A stretch of DNA of 64,000 nucleotides from assembly GCF_014640315.1 (NCBI RefSeq), contig NZ_BMGS01000009.1:186001-250000 (forward strand), written 5' to 3'. The stretch is from Hymenobacter glacieicola. Its GTDB lineage: Bacteria; Bacteroidota; Bacteroidia; Cytophagales; Hymenobacteraceae. Of this stretch, positions 1-9,578 are shown piece after piece (the stretch's first letter is position 1; every line of letters starts with the position of its first letter). The notes below the pieces were generated by a model. That model did no database searches and was not told the DNA's origin. It saw only the letters and a program-made list of their open reading frames with translations. The position numbers and the translations under genes were made by a program.

Positions 1-68
1 TTCGTCTGGTTCCGCTTATTTCTTGCTCATTTACTTTCCTGTTGCGGCTTACAACCACCGCCCGCTTA

Positions 69-1103
69 ATGAAAACACGTTTTCTCTCCTGCCTTTTTCT
101 TTCCTCCGCCTTCCTAGCTCAGGCCCAGCAAAGCTCCCGCCCCCGGGCCGGGCAGGGCCCTTCCCGGCAGGTTCGTAACAGCGCCCCGGCTACTCCGCCG
201 GCGCCAACCATCGCCGCCGCCCGGCAGGCCGGGCCGGGTAGCACCGTTACGGTGCGAGGCGTGGTAGAAAACGGGCCAGAGTTGGGGCAGTTGCGCTTCA
301 TTCAGGACCGCACCCACGGCCTGGCGCTGTTTTCTACCACCAATGCCGAGCTGCAAGCTTTGATGCCCGGCGACAGTGTGCTGGCGACGGGCACGCTCAA
401 AAACTACAACGGCCTGCTGGAAATGGACCCCGTTACGAGCGTGCAGAAGCTGGCCAGCAACCGGCGCGTAGTAGCCACGGAAGTAGCCGCCACGGACGTG
501 GCCACGGCATTTGAGGAAGGCTACGAGGGGCGCCTGCTGCGCATTACCGGGATTACCAGCCTAACGACCTCCGCCAGTACGCCCGCCGAAGCACTGAAAG
601 GCAACACGAACTACCTGATCAACGGCCAGCGCAGCACACCCATCCGCGTGCACGTTGCCTCTACGGGCCCCACCGGCATGGTGGACAAAACGCCGCCGCC
701 TGGCCCTTTTGACTTGTTAGGCATCCTGAGCCAGTTTTCTCCGAGCGGCACCGGCGGCTACCAGTTGCTACCTCGCCAGTACGCTGATTTTTCGGTAGCT
801 GGAGGCTTGCCCGCCATTCAGGGTGAGCCCGTGCCTACGGCCATCCACCGCAATGGCTTTACCGTTACCTTCCAGACTATTAACCCCGGCACTACCACCG
901 TAGAGTACGGCAAAACTACAGCCCTGGGCACCACAGTTAACTTGCCCGCCACCACCACTGTCCACAGCGTAGAGCTCACCAACCTGGAGCCGGGCACGGT
1001 GTACTATGTACGGGTGTCGTCCACCAATGCCGCGGGCACCTCGCGCTCCGCCGCTGTCCCGATGATTACGGACACGAAAAAGCGCCTGACCAGCCGGCCC
1101 TAG
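69..1103 (+). CDS. Secreted OB-fold plus fibronectin type III protein
   Basis: Protein of 344 residues with no assigned enzyme activity. The ATG at 69 is chosen over an in-frame TTG at 42 because it opens a clean signal peptide (MKTRFLSCLFLSSAFLAQAQ). After a Pro/Ala-rich linker, residues ~45-250 resemble the DUF5689-type OB-fold module found in Bacteroidota extracellular nucleases (VRGVVENG, GDSVLATGTLKNYNGLLEM). Residues ~255-340 form a fibronectin III domain (VEYGKTTALG, LEPGTVYYVRVSSTNAAGTS). It is closely related over its whole length to the N-terminal half of the next gene, but lacks that protein's nuclease domains and its T9SS tail. Tandem duplication followed by loss of the catalytic half, or acquisition of that half by the neighbour, is inferred. 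It could bind substrate or assist the neighbour; nothing in the sequence decides this. Confidence 0.8.
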   Translation: MKTRFLSCLFLSSAFLAQAQQSSRPRAGQGPSRQVRNSAPATPPAPTIAAARQAGPGSTVTVRGVVENGPELGQLRFIQDRTHGLALFSTTNAELQALMPGDSVLATGTLKNYNGLLEMDPVTSVQKLASNRRVVATEVAATDVATAFEEGYEGRLLRITGITSLTTSASTPAEALKGNTNYLINGQRSTPIRVHVASTGPTGMVDKTPPPGPFDLLGILSQFSPSGTGGYQLLPRQYADFSVAGGLPAIQGEPVPTAIHRNGFTVTFQTINPGTTTVEYGKTTALGTTVNLPATTTVHSVELTNLEPGTVYYVRVSSTNAAGTSRSAAVPMITDTKKRLTSRP

Positions 1104-1152
1104 TCTGGCCTCAGCGGCGGCCCTACCCATCTGCGCCCGCCCAAGCGCCGGC

Positions 1153-1200
1153 CTGGTTGCTCCCCCACACAGGGAGTAACCAGACCAGCGCTACTTTTTT
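1153..1200 (+). terminator. Probable intrinsic terminator
   Basis: An imperfect 12-bp stem (CTGGTTGCTCCC / GGGAGTAACCAG, arms 1153-1164 and 1172-1183) is followed after 11 bases by a run of six T. It lies 50 bases after the stop of the first gene. The spacing to the T run is long, so confidence is moderate. Beyond it, up to the next start at 1373, the DNA is AT-richer and probably holds the promoter of the nuclease gene. Confidence 0.45.
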
Positions 1201-1372
1201 GGCAAACGGAACCGTATGCTGCTTAATAAAGCTGAAAACCAGATGTTTACCTATAGTATTTCCTGATTTTTGCAATCAGGAAATCTTCTAATTCGAGTGC
1301 TTATTCTTCGGGGAAGATGAGGATATTTGTCGCTTCTTTCGCTTACCACCTCATTCCCATCCTCTCAATTTG

Positions 1373-3652
1373 ATGAAAAAATTTACTCTGTTAGCTCTGC
1401 TTGGTAGCGGGGCAGCATTGCAGCCCGTGGCAGCCCAAACCGTAAAATCGGTAGCGGATGCCCGCGCCGCCGGGGTTGGCGCCACCGTTACGGTGCGGGG
1501 CGTAGTGACCAACGGTACGGAGCTGGGCGTCATTCGCTACTTGCAGGATGGTACTGGTGGTTTGGCCGCTTATTCCACCACCGCAGCTGGCTTTTCGGCC
1601 CTGGTGCCCGGCGACAGTATTGAAATCAGCGGCACGCTGAAAAACTTCAACGGGCTGCTGGAAATAGACCCCGTGGCCAGCGTATCGGTGCTGGCCCAGA
1701 ACCGGGTTATCCGCCCGGCGGCCACCGTGGATGCTTCCGCCCTGACCTCGGTTTTTGCCGAGCAGTACGAGTCGCGGGTGGTGCGCATCAATAAGAACAC
1801 TTCCCTGACCACCAGCGCCGGCGCCGCCGTCGGCACCTTTGGGGGCAACACCAACTACCTGCTCAACGGGCAGACCGGCGCCACTCTGCGCACGGCGGCC
1901 GCGGGCAACCCCGGCAACGACTTAGTGGGCAAAGCCGCCCCCAGCGGCCAGTTCGACGTGCTGGGCATTATGAGCCAGTTCTCGAGTAGCGGCACCGGCG
2001 GCTACCAGCTGCTACCCCGCCGCTACCAGGATTTCGTGTTGGGTGGCACTCCTAACCTGCTCAGCTCGCCGGTGCCTACGGCCATCAGTACCACCGGCTT
2101 CACGGTAAACTTCACCACCGAAAACGCGGGCACGGCCAAGCTGGAATACGGCACTTCCCCGGCCGGCCCCTTCACCACCGTAACCGGGCCTACCACCGCC
2201 GCCAAGCAGCACAGCATTGCCCTGACGGGCCTGCAGCCGGGCATTATCTACTACGTGAAAGCCTCGGTTACGAACAGCATCGGCACTTCGGAGTCCAGGG
2301 CCGTGCCCATGGTTACGGCCTCGCTTTCCAGCGGCAAGATGCGTTCTTACTTCACCGGTACAGTAAACGCCGCCCTGGCCCTGCCGGGTAATACGGCCAC
2401 TTACTTGGCCAACGGCGCCATTGCCGATACGCTGGCGCGCTACATCAACCGGGCCACCAAAACCCTGGATATTGCCATCTATAACTGGAACAGCCCGGTT
2501 ATTCTGACCGCCGTAAATGCCGCCCACGCCCGGAAGGTTGCGGTGCGCGTCATCTTCGAAAACGACAACACCAACGCCAGCATTCCGGGCCTGAACGCCG
2601 ACATCCCGCGCCTGGGCCGCCAAACCCAGCAGAACATCATGCACAACAAGTTTGTGGTGATTGACGCCGAGGACCCCAACGTGAACGTGCCGTGGGTATG
2701 GTCGGGCTCCACGAACTGGACGCCGGCCCAGCTTTCCACGGACCGCAACAACGCCATTGCCATCCAGGACCAGGCCCTGGCCCGCACCTACACCCTGGAA
2801 TTCAACGAAATGTGGGGCAGCGGCACCATGGCGACGGCCCGCTTTGGCTCGGCCAAAACCGACAACACGCCCCATTACCTCATGATTGGGGGCAAGCAGG
2901 TAGAGTCGTGGTTCTCACCCACTGACCAGGTGAACGGCCGCTTGATTCAGGCCATCCAGTCGGCCGACAATGACCTGCACATTGCCACCATGCTCATTAC
3001 CCGCACCGAGCTGGGCCGCGCCATTGTGGACCAGGTACGGGCCCGCAATATTGTAGGCTGCTCCGAGGTGCTCGTCAACGACACCAGCAACACGGGCACC
3101 GGCGCCATCCTGCGCACCATCCGCACGGCGCTGGGCGAGCGGGCTCTGGTGAAAAACACCAGCGGCATCATGCACCACAAATACGCCATCGTGGATGCCG
3201 GGGCTTCGCAGTCGGACCCGCTGGTGTTCGTGGGCTCCCACAACTGGTCGCTCTCGGCCGACACGGAGAATGACGAAAACACGCTTATCGTGCACGATGC
3301 CCGCATCGTAAACCAGTACTACCAGGAGTTTGCCGCCCGCATTGCCGAGCAAAACCGCGGCGTACAGGTGTGCAGCCTGGTGCTGAGCAACAAGAAAACC
3401 GTGCAGCAAAGCGCCGTGCAGGTGTATCCTAACCCCACCAGCGGCAAGTTCCAACTGCGCGTGCAAGCCAGCGCCGCCCGCACGGCCCGCGTGGTGCTGC
3501 GCGACGCCACCGGCCGCGTTGTCCTCGACCAGAACAAGCCCCTGAACGGCCAGGAAGTAAGCGTCGATGCCTCCGCCCTGCGCGCCGGCCTGTACTTAGT
3601 GCAGATCGAAACGGCCGAATCGACCCAAGTTAGCCGAGTGGTAGTAGAGTAG
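1373..3652 (+). CDS. T9SS-exported phospholipase D-type nuclease
   Basis: Protein of 759 residues. ATG 1373 is preferred to the adjacent TTG at 1370. Order of parts: signal peptide (1-~22, ending VAAQ); DUF5689-like OB-fold module (~23-225); fibronectin III domain (~230-315); two phospholipase D domains; and a C-terminal Por/T9SS sorting domain from ~684 (VQVYPNPTSGKFQL). Both HKD motifs are intact: H424, K426 and D431 (HNKFVVID, then GSTNW), and H601, K603 and D608 (HHKYAIVD, then GSHNW). Paired HKD motifs form one active site in PLD-family nucleases and phospholipases. The OB fold beside them favours nucleic acid as substrate, so an exported or surface-attached nuclease is inferred. It acts outside the outer membrane if the T9SS tail works. 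A phospholipase cannot be excluded. Confidence 0.88.
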   Translation: MKKFTLLALLGSGAALQPVAAQTVKSVADARAAGVGATVTVRGVVTNGTELGVIRYLQDGTGGLAAYSTTAAGFSALVPGDSIEISGTLKNFNGLLEIDPVASVSVLAQNRVIRPAATVDASALTSVFAEQYESRVVRINKNTSLTTSAGAAVGTFGGNTNYLLNGQTGATLRTAAAGNPGNDLVGKAAPSGQFDVLGIMSQFSSSGTGGYQLLPRRYQDFVLGGTPNLLSSPVPTAISTTGFTVNFTTENAGTAKLEYGTSPAGPFTTVTGPTTAAKQHSIALTGLQPGIIYYVKASVTNSIGTSESRAVPMVTASLSSGKMRSYFTGTVNAALALPGNTATYLANGAIADTLARYINRATKTLDIAIYNWNSPVILTAVNAAHARKVAVRVIFENDNTNASIPGLNADIPRLGRQTQQNIMHNKFVVIDAEDPNVNVPWVWSGSTNWTPAQLSTDRNNAIAIQDQALARTYTLEFNEMWGSGTMATARFGSAKTDNTPHYLMIGGKQVESWFSPTDQVNGRLIQAIQSADNDLHIATMLITRTELGRAIVDQVRARNIVGCSEVLVNDTSNTGTGAILRTIRTALGERALVKNTSGIMHHKYAIVDAGASQSDPLVFVGSHNWSLSADTENDENTLIVHDARIVNQYYQEFAARIAEQNRGVQVCSLVLSNKKTVQQSAVQVYPNPTSGKFQLRVQASAARTARVVLRDATGRVVLDQNKPLNGQEVSVDASALRAGLYLVQIETAESTQVSRVVVE

Positions 3653-3675
3653 ATTCCTCTCCGCCTCTTCACCAA

Positions 3676-3712
3676 TAAAAAGGCCGTTCCCCTCCGGGAA
3701 CGGCCTTTTTTG
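3676..3712 (+). terminator. Intrinsic terminator of the nuclease gene
   Basis: The stem AAGGCCGTTCCC / GGGAACGGCCTT with a short CTCC loop is followed by TTTT. It starts 24 bases after the stop codon. This is a textbook rho-independent terminator. Confidence 0.9.
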
Positions 3713-3840
3713 CTGCGTGATACTAGCACGCCTGACTGATGTAAGAACGACCGTAGAAACGCACCCCTGGGCCACACCGACCTGCGGTTTGCGTCTGCTC
3801 ATCAGCTCCGCTGACCTTCGGTTGCTGAGGTTGCGTAGGT

Positions 3841-3921
3841 TGTCATTCCGAGCTTAAGCGAGGAATCTGGGTTCATCATCCAACGGCTCGGCCCAGATTC
3901 CTCGCTTCGCTCGGAATGACA
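3841..3921. repeat. Intergenic hairpin repeat, GTCATTCCGAGC type (copy 1)
   Basis: An 81-bp inverted repeat. The left arm begins TGTCATTCCGAGCTTAAGCG and continues AGGAATCTGGG; the right arm is its near complement, ending CGCTCGGAATGACA. The centre (about 20 bases) is unpaired. It lies between the nuclease gene and the convergent rlmF gene. A second copy with the same outer sequence is at 36101-36173, and related sequences occur at 22520-22735 and 58035-58068. The rest of 3713-4028 holds no gene I can support. Confidence 0.75.
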
Positions 3922-4028
3922 GGTGGGGTTAGCTGTACTAGACCAACCATTCGGATGCTAAAACGCGGACTGAAGGCTGGGCCAGCCAAGGGGCGCGTCT
4001 TTACAGCCTATTAGGTTTCTTTTCTGTC

Positions 4029-4958
4029 TTACTTCCAGCGGCGCGCGGCCCAGGCCTGGCGCTGGGTTTCGTCTTGGAAGGTCCAGGCCACTACCCGGCT
4101 AACTTTCTGGCCCTGGGTCATGTCCAGCACTTTCACCTCCGTGGCGCCGGCCTGCCCAAGCAGGTAATGGGCACTGCGTAAGGTTTCTTTTTTAGAAATA
4201 AGCGACGAGAACCACAGGACCCGCGGGGCCAGCGGCACGCTTTGCGTAATCATTCGTTTCAGGAAGCCTTCCTCCCCTCCTTCGCACCATAGCTCCGTGT
4301 TCTGGCCCCCGAAGTTAAGCAGCGGCTCCGCCGACTTGGTTTTAGCGTAGCCCAGGTTCCGGCCCTTCTTACGGCTGCCGGCGGCGGCATCGGCGGCCGA
4401 GGTGTGAAACGGCGGGTTGCAGATGACCACGTCAAACTCTTCGCGGGGTTTTACAATACCCTCAAAGATGTAGTCGGCGTGGGTTTGCAGGCGCAAATCG
4501 ATGCGGCCGGCCAGCGCGGGGTTGGCGGCCACCATGCTCCGGGCAGCTTTGAGCGCCACGCCGTCCACCTCCGAGCCCACGAAGCGCCACCCATACGCCT
4601 GCGTGCCGATGATGGGATACACGCAGTTGGCCCCTACCCCCACGTCCAGCACGTGTACCGACTTATCGCGCGGCACCACACCGCCGTGGTCGGCGGCCAG
4701 CAGGTCGGCCACGTTGTGAATGTAGTCGGCGCGGCCCGGGATGGGCGGACAGAGGTAGCCGGCGGGCACGTCCCAGTGCGCTACCCCGTAAAACTGCTTG
4801 AGCAGCGCCTTATTCAACGCCTTCACGGCGGCGGGGTTGGCAAAGTCGATGCTGTCGTCGCCGGTAGGGTTCGGAATGACGAAGGCGGCCAGCTCGGGGC
4901 TGGTGCTGGTCAGCTGCGCGAAGTCGTAGCGGGCGGCGTGGGGGTTGCGGGGATGCAT
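4029..4958 (-). CDS. rlmF: 23S rRNA (adenine(1618)-N(6))-methyltransferase
   Basis: Protein of 309 residues matching the RlmF (YbiN) family along its length. It transfers a methyl group from S-adenosylmethionine to N6 of A1618 in 23S rRNA. The family N-terminus is present (MHPRNPHAARYDFAQL), followed by the family segment YLCPPIPGRADYIHN at ~69-83. The SAM-binding motif I is VLDVGVGANC (103-112). The catalytic NPPF motif of N6-adenine methyltransferases is at 181-184, followed by the family signature HTSAADA. Length is normal for the family. The gene is transcribed away from mutS2 as a separate unit about 100 bases downstream of it on the same strand. The assignment is secure by motif and overall pattern. 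Confidence 0.93.
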   Translation of the reverse strand: MHPRNPHAARYDFAQLTSTSPELAAFVIPNPTGDDSIDFANPAAVKALNKALLKQFYGVAHWDVPAGYLCPPIPGRADYIHNVADLLAADHGGVVPRDKSVHVLDVGVGANCVYPIIGTQAYGWRFVGSEVDGVALKAARSMVAANPALAGRIDLRLQTHADYIFEGIVKPREEFDVVICNPPFHTSAADAAAGSRKKGRNLGYAKTKSAEPLLNFGGQNTELWCEGGEEGFLKRMITQSVPLAPRVLWFSSLISKKETLRSAHYLLGQAGATEVKVLDMTQGQKVSRVVAWTFQDETQRQAWAARRWK

Positions 4959-5061
4959 ACGTAGGGCGTTGAGTTTACTGGAATAAAGAGCCCGTTACGC
5001 GAAACGCAACGGGCTCCTTGGGTGCATTACGGGGGCAAAGGTACGCGGAAAGCGCGGCTGC

Positions 5062-7479
5062 CTACTTCAGCACGGCAATGGTCACGCCGTCGCCGCCCCG
5101 GTCGGCGTGCTCGTCGGCTACGCTGGCCACTTCCCGCACCTTGTGCAGGTAGTCACGGGCAATCTGGCGCAGGATGCCGTTGCCACGGCCGTGCAGGATT
5201 TTGATTTCCGGCACGCCCAGCATCACGGCGTCGTCCACGTAGGCCATGATGCGGTTGAGGGCATCTTCGGCCCGCTCCCCGCGCAAGTCCAGCGTGGTGT
5301 TAAAGCCCGACATCCGGCCCGTGATATCCAGGGTAGCGTGCTGGGCCGGGGCGCGGCGGGCCGACTCCTTTTCCCGCTCCCGGATTTCGGAACGGGTGAG
5401 CTTTTCCAGCTGGCTGACCTTGACGATGGTTTTCATCCCGCCAAAGGAAACCTCGGCCGTTTTGCCCTTCACCGCCATGATTTCGCCGTGCCCTTCCTGG
5501 CCCAGCAGCGCTACCTTGTCGCCGGGCTTGAGGGTAGTAGCGTCGGCCATTTCGCGGGTGGCTTTGGGCTTGGGCGGCTCAATCTGCAGCTTTTCGCGCA
5601 CGAAGGTATCGAGCTTGCCGCGGGCTTCCTTGGTGCGTTCCTTGTCGGCCTGGCCCAGGCGGATTTCCTGGATGGTGGCCTCAATCTGCTGGTTGGTGTC
5701 ACGCAGCAGCAGTTTGGCCTTGGCCTTGGCCTCGCGCAGCACGTCCAGGGTCGTATCGTCGAGGTACTTCTTGAGGTCCTGGTATTCCTGGGCCGCTTTC
5801 TTGAGGCGGCGCTCGGCCTTGGCGGCTTCGGCGGTCCGCTGCTCCAGCTCGGTTTTCTCCTTTTCCAGGCCTTCCAGCAGCCGGTCGTACCGAATTTTAT
5901 CCTTGCCCACGAGCTGGGTAGCCCGCTCCACAATCTGCTTGGGTAAGCCAATTTTGCGGGCAATTTCGATGGCGAAGCTGGAGCCGGGCTTGCCGGTTTC
6001 CAGGCGGTAGAGCGGCTGCAGCTGGTCGGGGTCGTAGCGCATGGCCCCGTTGATGATGCCGGGCGTGCGCTCGGCGTAGTTTTTCAGGTTCGTGTAATGA
6101 GTCGTGATAACGCCGAACGCCCGGGCCCGGTTGAGCTGCTCCAGCACGGCTTCGGCAATGGCCCCGCCCAGGCTGGGCTCGGTGCCGGTACCGAACTCGT
6201 CAATCAGCACCAGGCTGCGCTTGTTGGCCAGGGTCACGAATTGCTTCATGCTCAGCAGGTGGGAGGAATACGTACTCAGGTCGTTTTCCAGGCTCTGCTC
6301 GTCGCCGATATCCAGGAAGATGTCGTCGAATACGCCCGCTTCCGACTCCTCGCCGGCCGGAATCAGCAGGCCGCACTGCAGCATGTACTGCACCAAGCCT
6401 ACCGTCTTCATGCTCACCGACTTCCCCCCGGCGTTAGGCCCTGAAATCAGCAGAATGCGCTGCTCGGGGTTTAGCTCGATATCCAGGGGTACTACCTCGC
6501 GCGGGTCGTCCTTGGCGTGGCTCTGGAAGGTAAGAAAAAGCAGGGGGTGGCGCACGCGGTGCCACCGGATCAGGGGGCGCGGGTTGAGGACCGGGAGCGT
6601 AGCTTCCAGCTGCCGCGCCAATTGGGCCTTGGCCCGGACGAAGTCCAGCAGGCCCAGGTACTGGTAAGCTTTACGCAGATCCGGAATGTGGGGGCGCAGC
6701 TGGGCCGTGAGCTGGGTCAGGATGCGCACCAGCTCGCGCTGGTAGGCGTTTTCCAGGTCCTTGATGTCGTTATTCAGCTCGAATACGGCTTCCGGCTCAA
6801 TGAACACCGTCTGGCCCGTCGCCGACTCGTCGTGGATCAGCCCTTTTACCCGGCGCTTGTGCTCCACAATCACCGGCAGCACCAGGCGGCCACCCCGGAT
6901 GGTGGGCTCGGCGCCCTCGGGCACCCAGCCCTCGTTGCGGGCGTGGCGCAGGATGCCAGCAATCTGCTTGCGCAACTGGCCCTGGCGGTTAATCAGCTCC
7001 TGCCGAATCTGGCGCAGCAGCGGCGAAGCATCCTCCCGGACCTGTCCCTCATCGTCGACTACTTTGTCGAGGTTGGCTATCAGGTTGCGGTCGACTTGCA
7101 CGCCAATGCCCAGCAGGCGCAGCGTGGGGTAGAGGTTTTCTTCGGCCCTGATAAAGAAAGTAAGCGCCTCCCGAATGGTGCGCAAACTCATTTTCACGGC
7201 GAAGAAAGCCGCTACGTCCAGGTAGGAGCCGGGCAGGTTGGCGCGCACCAAGTGCTGGTGCACGTCGTGGTAGTGCTGGCTGGGAAAGTCGGCCCCGCTG
7301 TTGAGCAGCTGGCGGAACTCGTCGGTTTGCAGCAGCAGCTTCTGGAGCTGCTCGGCGTTGGTTTGAAAGGACATCTTGGCCACGAAATGCCGGCCCAAAG
7401 AGCTCAGGCACAACGTATCCAACATCTCACGCAACTGCGTGAAACCTATTTTCTGCTCAAAGTTCTGAGGAAGAATCAA
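5062..7479 (-). CDS. mutS2: Endonuclease MutS2
   Basis: Protein of 805 residues with the MutS2 layout: core and lever helices (1-~310), ABC-type ATPase with Walker A GPNAGGKS at 347-354, Walker B region VLIDEFGTGTEP, a long charged coiled coil (~510-640), and a C-terminal Smr nuclease domain from ~728 (LDLRGERAED, then HGRGNGILR). MutS2 binds branched DNA and suppresses recombination; in some bacteria it also acts on collided ribosomes. It lacks the MutS mismatch-reading domain. The start is a TTG: the reading frame upstream runs only eight codons to a stop and has no ATG, and the residues after the TTG (ILPQNFEQKIGF) match the usual family N-terminus. No Shine-Dalgarno sequence is visible. 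Confidence 0.94.
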   Translation of the reverse strand: MILPQNFEQKIGFTQLREMLDTLCLSSLGRHFVAKMSFQTNAEQLQKLLLQTDEFRQLLNSGADFPSQHYHDVHQHLVRANLPGSYLDVAAFFAVKMSLRTIREALTFFIRAEENLYPTLRLLGIGVQVDRNLIANLDKVVDDEGQVREDASPLLRQIRQELINRQGQLRKQIAGILRHARNEGWVPEGAEPTIRGGRLVLPVIVEHKRRVKGLIHDESATGQTVFIEPEAVFELNNDIKDLENAYQRELVRILTQLTAQLRPHIPDLRKAYQYLGLLDFVRAKAQLARQLEATLPVLNPRPLIRWHRVRHPLLFLTFQSHAKDDPREVVPLDIELNPEQRILLISGPNAGGKSVSMKTVGLVQYMLQCGLLIPAGEESEAGVFDDIFLDIGDEQSLENDLSTYSSHLLSMKQFVTLANKRSLVLIDEFGTGTEPSLGGAIAEAVLEQLNRARAFGVITTHYTNLKNYAERTPGIINGAMRYDPDQLQPLYRLETGKPGSSFAIEIARKIGLPKQIVERATQLVGKDKIRYDRLLEGLEKEKTELEQRTAEAAKAERRLKKAAQEYQDLKKYLDDTTLDVLREAKAKAKLLLRDTNQQIEATIQEIRLGQADKERTKEARGKLDTFVREKLQIEPPKPKATREMADATTLKPGDKVALLGQEGHGEIMAVKGKTAEVSFGGMKTIVKVSQLEKLTRSEIREREKESARRAPAQHATLDITGRMSGFNTTLDLRGERAEDALNRIMAYVDDAVMLGVPEIKILHGRGNGILRQIARDYLHKVREVASVADEHADRGGDGVTIAVLK

Positions 7480-7868
7480 ATCGGGTAGGTACTTGGGGAT
7501 TCAGATAAGAATGCGAAGATAAACACTCCCCGCCCCGGGAAAGATTCATGAATACTAATCTTTCTCTATCTGCCAGCATGAGGAATAGTGGAATTCCCAC
7601 CCAATCTTGTAAAGGCTAGCATTTAAATGTAATAAAACGTATTAAGTTTGAAGCAGATTTCATAGCTATCCTCTTTCAGCCAGTGCGATTATCGCTGGTC
7701 ATCTTGTTTCCACTACTGCTTTATTTACAGCCTTGCCTTCCTCGTTTGATTTTATTCAAAGAGCCATAAATAGCCACTATTTGTGCTTGCTACTAGCAAC
7801 TCTGGTAGCTTAACCACTAAGGCACTTTCCCATAATCCACCCTGTGTGCTCCCTGCTTTTTGCCTCCG
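7480..7868. other. AT-rich intergenic region between divergent genes
   Basis: This 389-base stretch separates mutS2 (leftward) from the protease gene (rightward). It is clearly AT-richer than the surrounding DNA. A TAAGTTTG box at 7643-7650 fits the Bacteroidota -7 consensus for the rightward gene but has no well-placed -33 TTG, and it would leave a leader of more than 200 bases. I see no convincing short gene or RNA here. Confidence 0.5.
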
Positions 7869-9560
7869 ATGGTTATTAGACAAGGCCATCGTCTCACATT
7901 TTATTTTTCGCTCACCTTTTTTCACTATATAAAGAAAAGCTTTACTCAAGTTGTAAGTGGCTTGTTAGTTGGCTCCCTGCTATTGCCCAGCTGCGCCACC
8001 ATTATTTCCACGCCTAAGCAAACCGTTCACATTGTAGGCCAACCTGCTGGCAGCACCTACTACGCGAATGATAAGAAGCTAAAGTCCAAGCCATTGAATA
8101 ATGGCACAGCCGGGGCCGTGTCGGTCCGGCTTCCTCGAAAAAAGAAGTCAGAGCTGCTCATCAAGCATGCTGGCTACAAAGACTACTCTGAAACCCTTTA
8201 CCCCACTAAGCGCAATGCTGTTGCGTATTTAAACTGGATTCCGATAGTGGGAGCACTAGGTCAGTTGGCAGTAGGCGTCAGCAATGGTGACGACACAAAT
8301 TTTTTAGGCACCGGGTTGCTGTTAGGGGTAGGTGGTGTTTTGATTGACAATAGCACTGGGGCCAGCAAACGACTCAATAAGGAGGAGATACGCCCCAATA
8401 TGCTTGCTCTTCCTACCGCCTTAGCAGGTGGGCAGACTATTCAGTGCGGTCTAATGAACGTGCGTATTAAGGGAGGTGATAAGATGGGGAATCTCATTAT
8501 TGAGAATGATCCTGAAGAGATTCTGTATTTCGGCAAGTCGCTTGATATTGATGCTGAACACCTCAAAGCCAACATTAACAGCACCCTTAAAGAACTAGGC
8601 TATAATGTGCCCGGCACAGAGGGCCAAAGCGTATTTTCAACCGGTTCCTCCTCACGCTACACATTACAAGGAGAAATGCGCGACGTAAAATACGACATTT
8701 ACGCATCGAGCAAATACGAGGCCTTGGCTCGTTTCGAAACCCGGTGTAACGTTGAAATTACGTGGAAGCTGCTAAATCAGAATCGTCAGACAGTACTGGA
8801 GCAGAAAACAGCGGGTACAAGTGTCAAGTTTGTAAAAGGAGGCAACGCGGCCTTTGAGGATGCTTTTGAGAATTCTTTATATGCTTTCCTAAATAACCCA
8901 GCCGTTGCTCCAGCGTTGGCCAAGCCCGCTACTGCTACCGCCGCACTGGAAAGTAAGCCTGCGCTTATCTCAATCCATCGTAACAAGCAACCCACGTCGG
9001 CAACTGATAACGGCATAACTCTAGCCGCGCGCAGTGTTGTTATCATGGAAACGGCCAACGGCCATGGCAGCGGCTGTATTATTTCGCCCGATGGCTATAT
9101 AGTTACGAACGCACACGTAGTAGGCGATGAGCAGCAGATACAAGTACACCTCTCCGATGGGCTGAAGGCCCAAGGCAAAGTAGTGCGCGTTAATCCTGAA
9201 ATGGACTTGGCATTGGTTAAAATAGAGGTCGATGGTCTTACGGCCTTTCAACTGCCTGTCGCAAGCCTAGCCGATATTGGTGCTGACGTATTCGCTATCG
9301 GCACCCCCGCCGACAAAGAGCTGGGCCAGACTGTCACGAAAGGGATTATCAGTGGCCGCCGCAAAATTGAAGGACATTCCTTTCTGCAAACCGATGTCAG
9401 CATTAACGGGGGCAATAGCGGGGGGGCCCTGGTTAATCGTTCAGGTCAGTTGCTAGGAATTGTTAACGCGAAGCTAATAGGCCGAGGAATTGAAGGCATT
9501 GGTTTTGCCATTCCGGCCGAACAAGTGACTGATGCCCTGCAACTGAAGTTCACTGAATAA
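7869..9560 (+). CDS. Lipoprotein-type HtrA-like trypsin-fold serine protease
   Basis: Protein of 563 residues. ATG 7869 is preferred to TTG 7860. The N-terminus is long and hydrophobic and ends in a lipobox-like LLLPSC, suggesting lipid anchoring in the cell envelope. Residues ~45-350 are an unrecognised region with a hydrophobic patch (PIVGALGQLAVGV). Residues ~385-563 are a trypsin-like domain of the HtrA/DegP type with an apparently complete triad: H416 (TNAHVV), D446 (MDLALVKI) and S517 (NGGNSGGALV). No PDZ domain follows, so it differs from DegP. It is probably an envelope protease or sensor. The gene and its upstream region are noticeably AT-richer than their neighbours, hinting at transfer. 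The N-terminal start is not certain because the hydrophobic segment sits unusually far in. Confidence 0.78.
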   Translation: MVIRQGHRLTFYFSLTFFHYIKKSFTQVVSGLLVGSLLLPSCATIISTPKQTVHIVGQPAGSTYYANDKKLKSKPLNNGTAGAVSVRLPRKKKSELLIKHAGYKDYSETLYPTKRNAVAYLNWIPIVGALGQLAVGVSNGDDTNFLGTGLLLGVGGVLIDNSTGASKRLNKEEIRPNMLALPTALAGGQTIQCGLMNVRIKGGDKMGNLIIENDPEEILYFGKSLDIDAEHLKANINSTLKELGYNVPGTEGQSVFSTGSSSRYTLQGEMRDVKYDIYASSKYEALARFETRCNVEITWKLLNQNRQTVLEQKTAGTSVKFVKGGNAAFEDAFENSLYAFLNNPAVAPALAKPATATAALESKPALISIHRNKQPTSATDNGITLAARSVVIMETANGHGSGCIISPDGYIVTNAHVVGDEQQIQVHLSDGLKAQGKVVRVNPEMDLALVKIEVDGLTAFQLPVASLADIGADVFAIGTPADKELGQTVTKGIISGRRKIEGHSFLQTDVSINGGNSGGALVNRSGQLLGIVNAKLIGRGIEGIGFAIPAEQVTDALQLKFTE

Positions 9561-9578
9561 CACTACTTATTAGCATAC

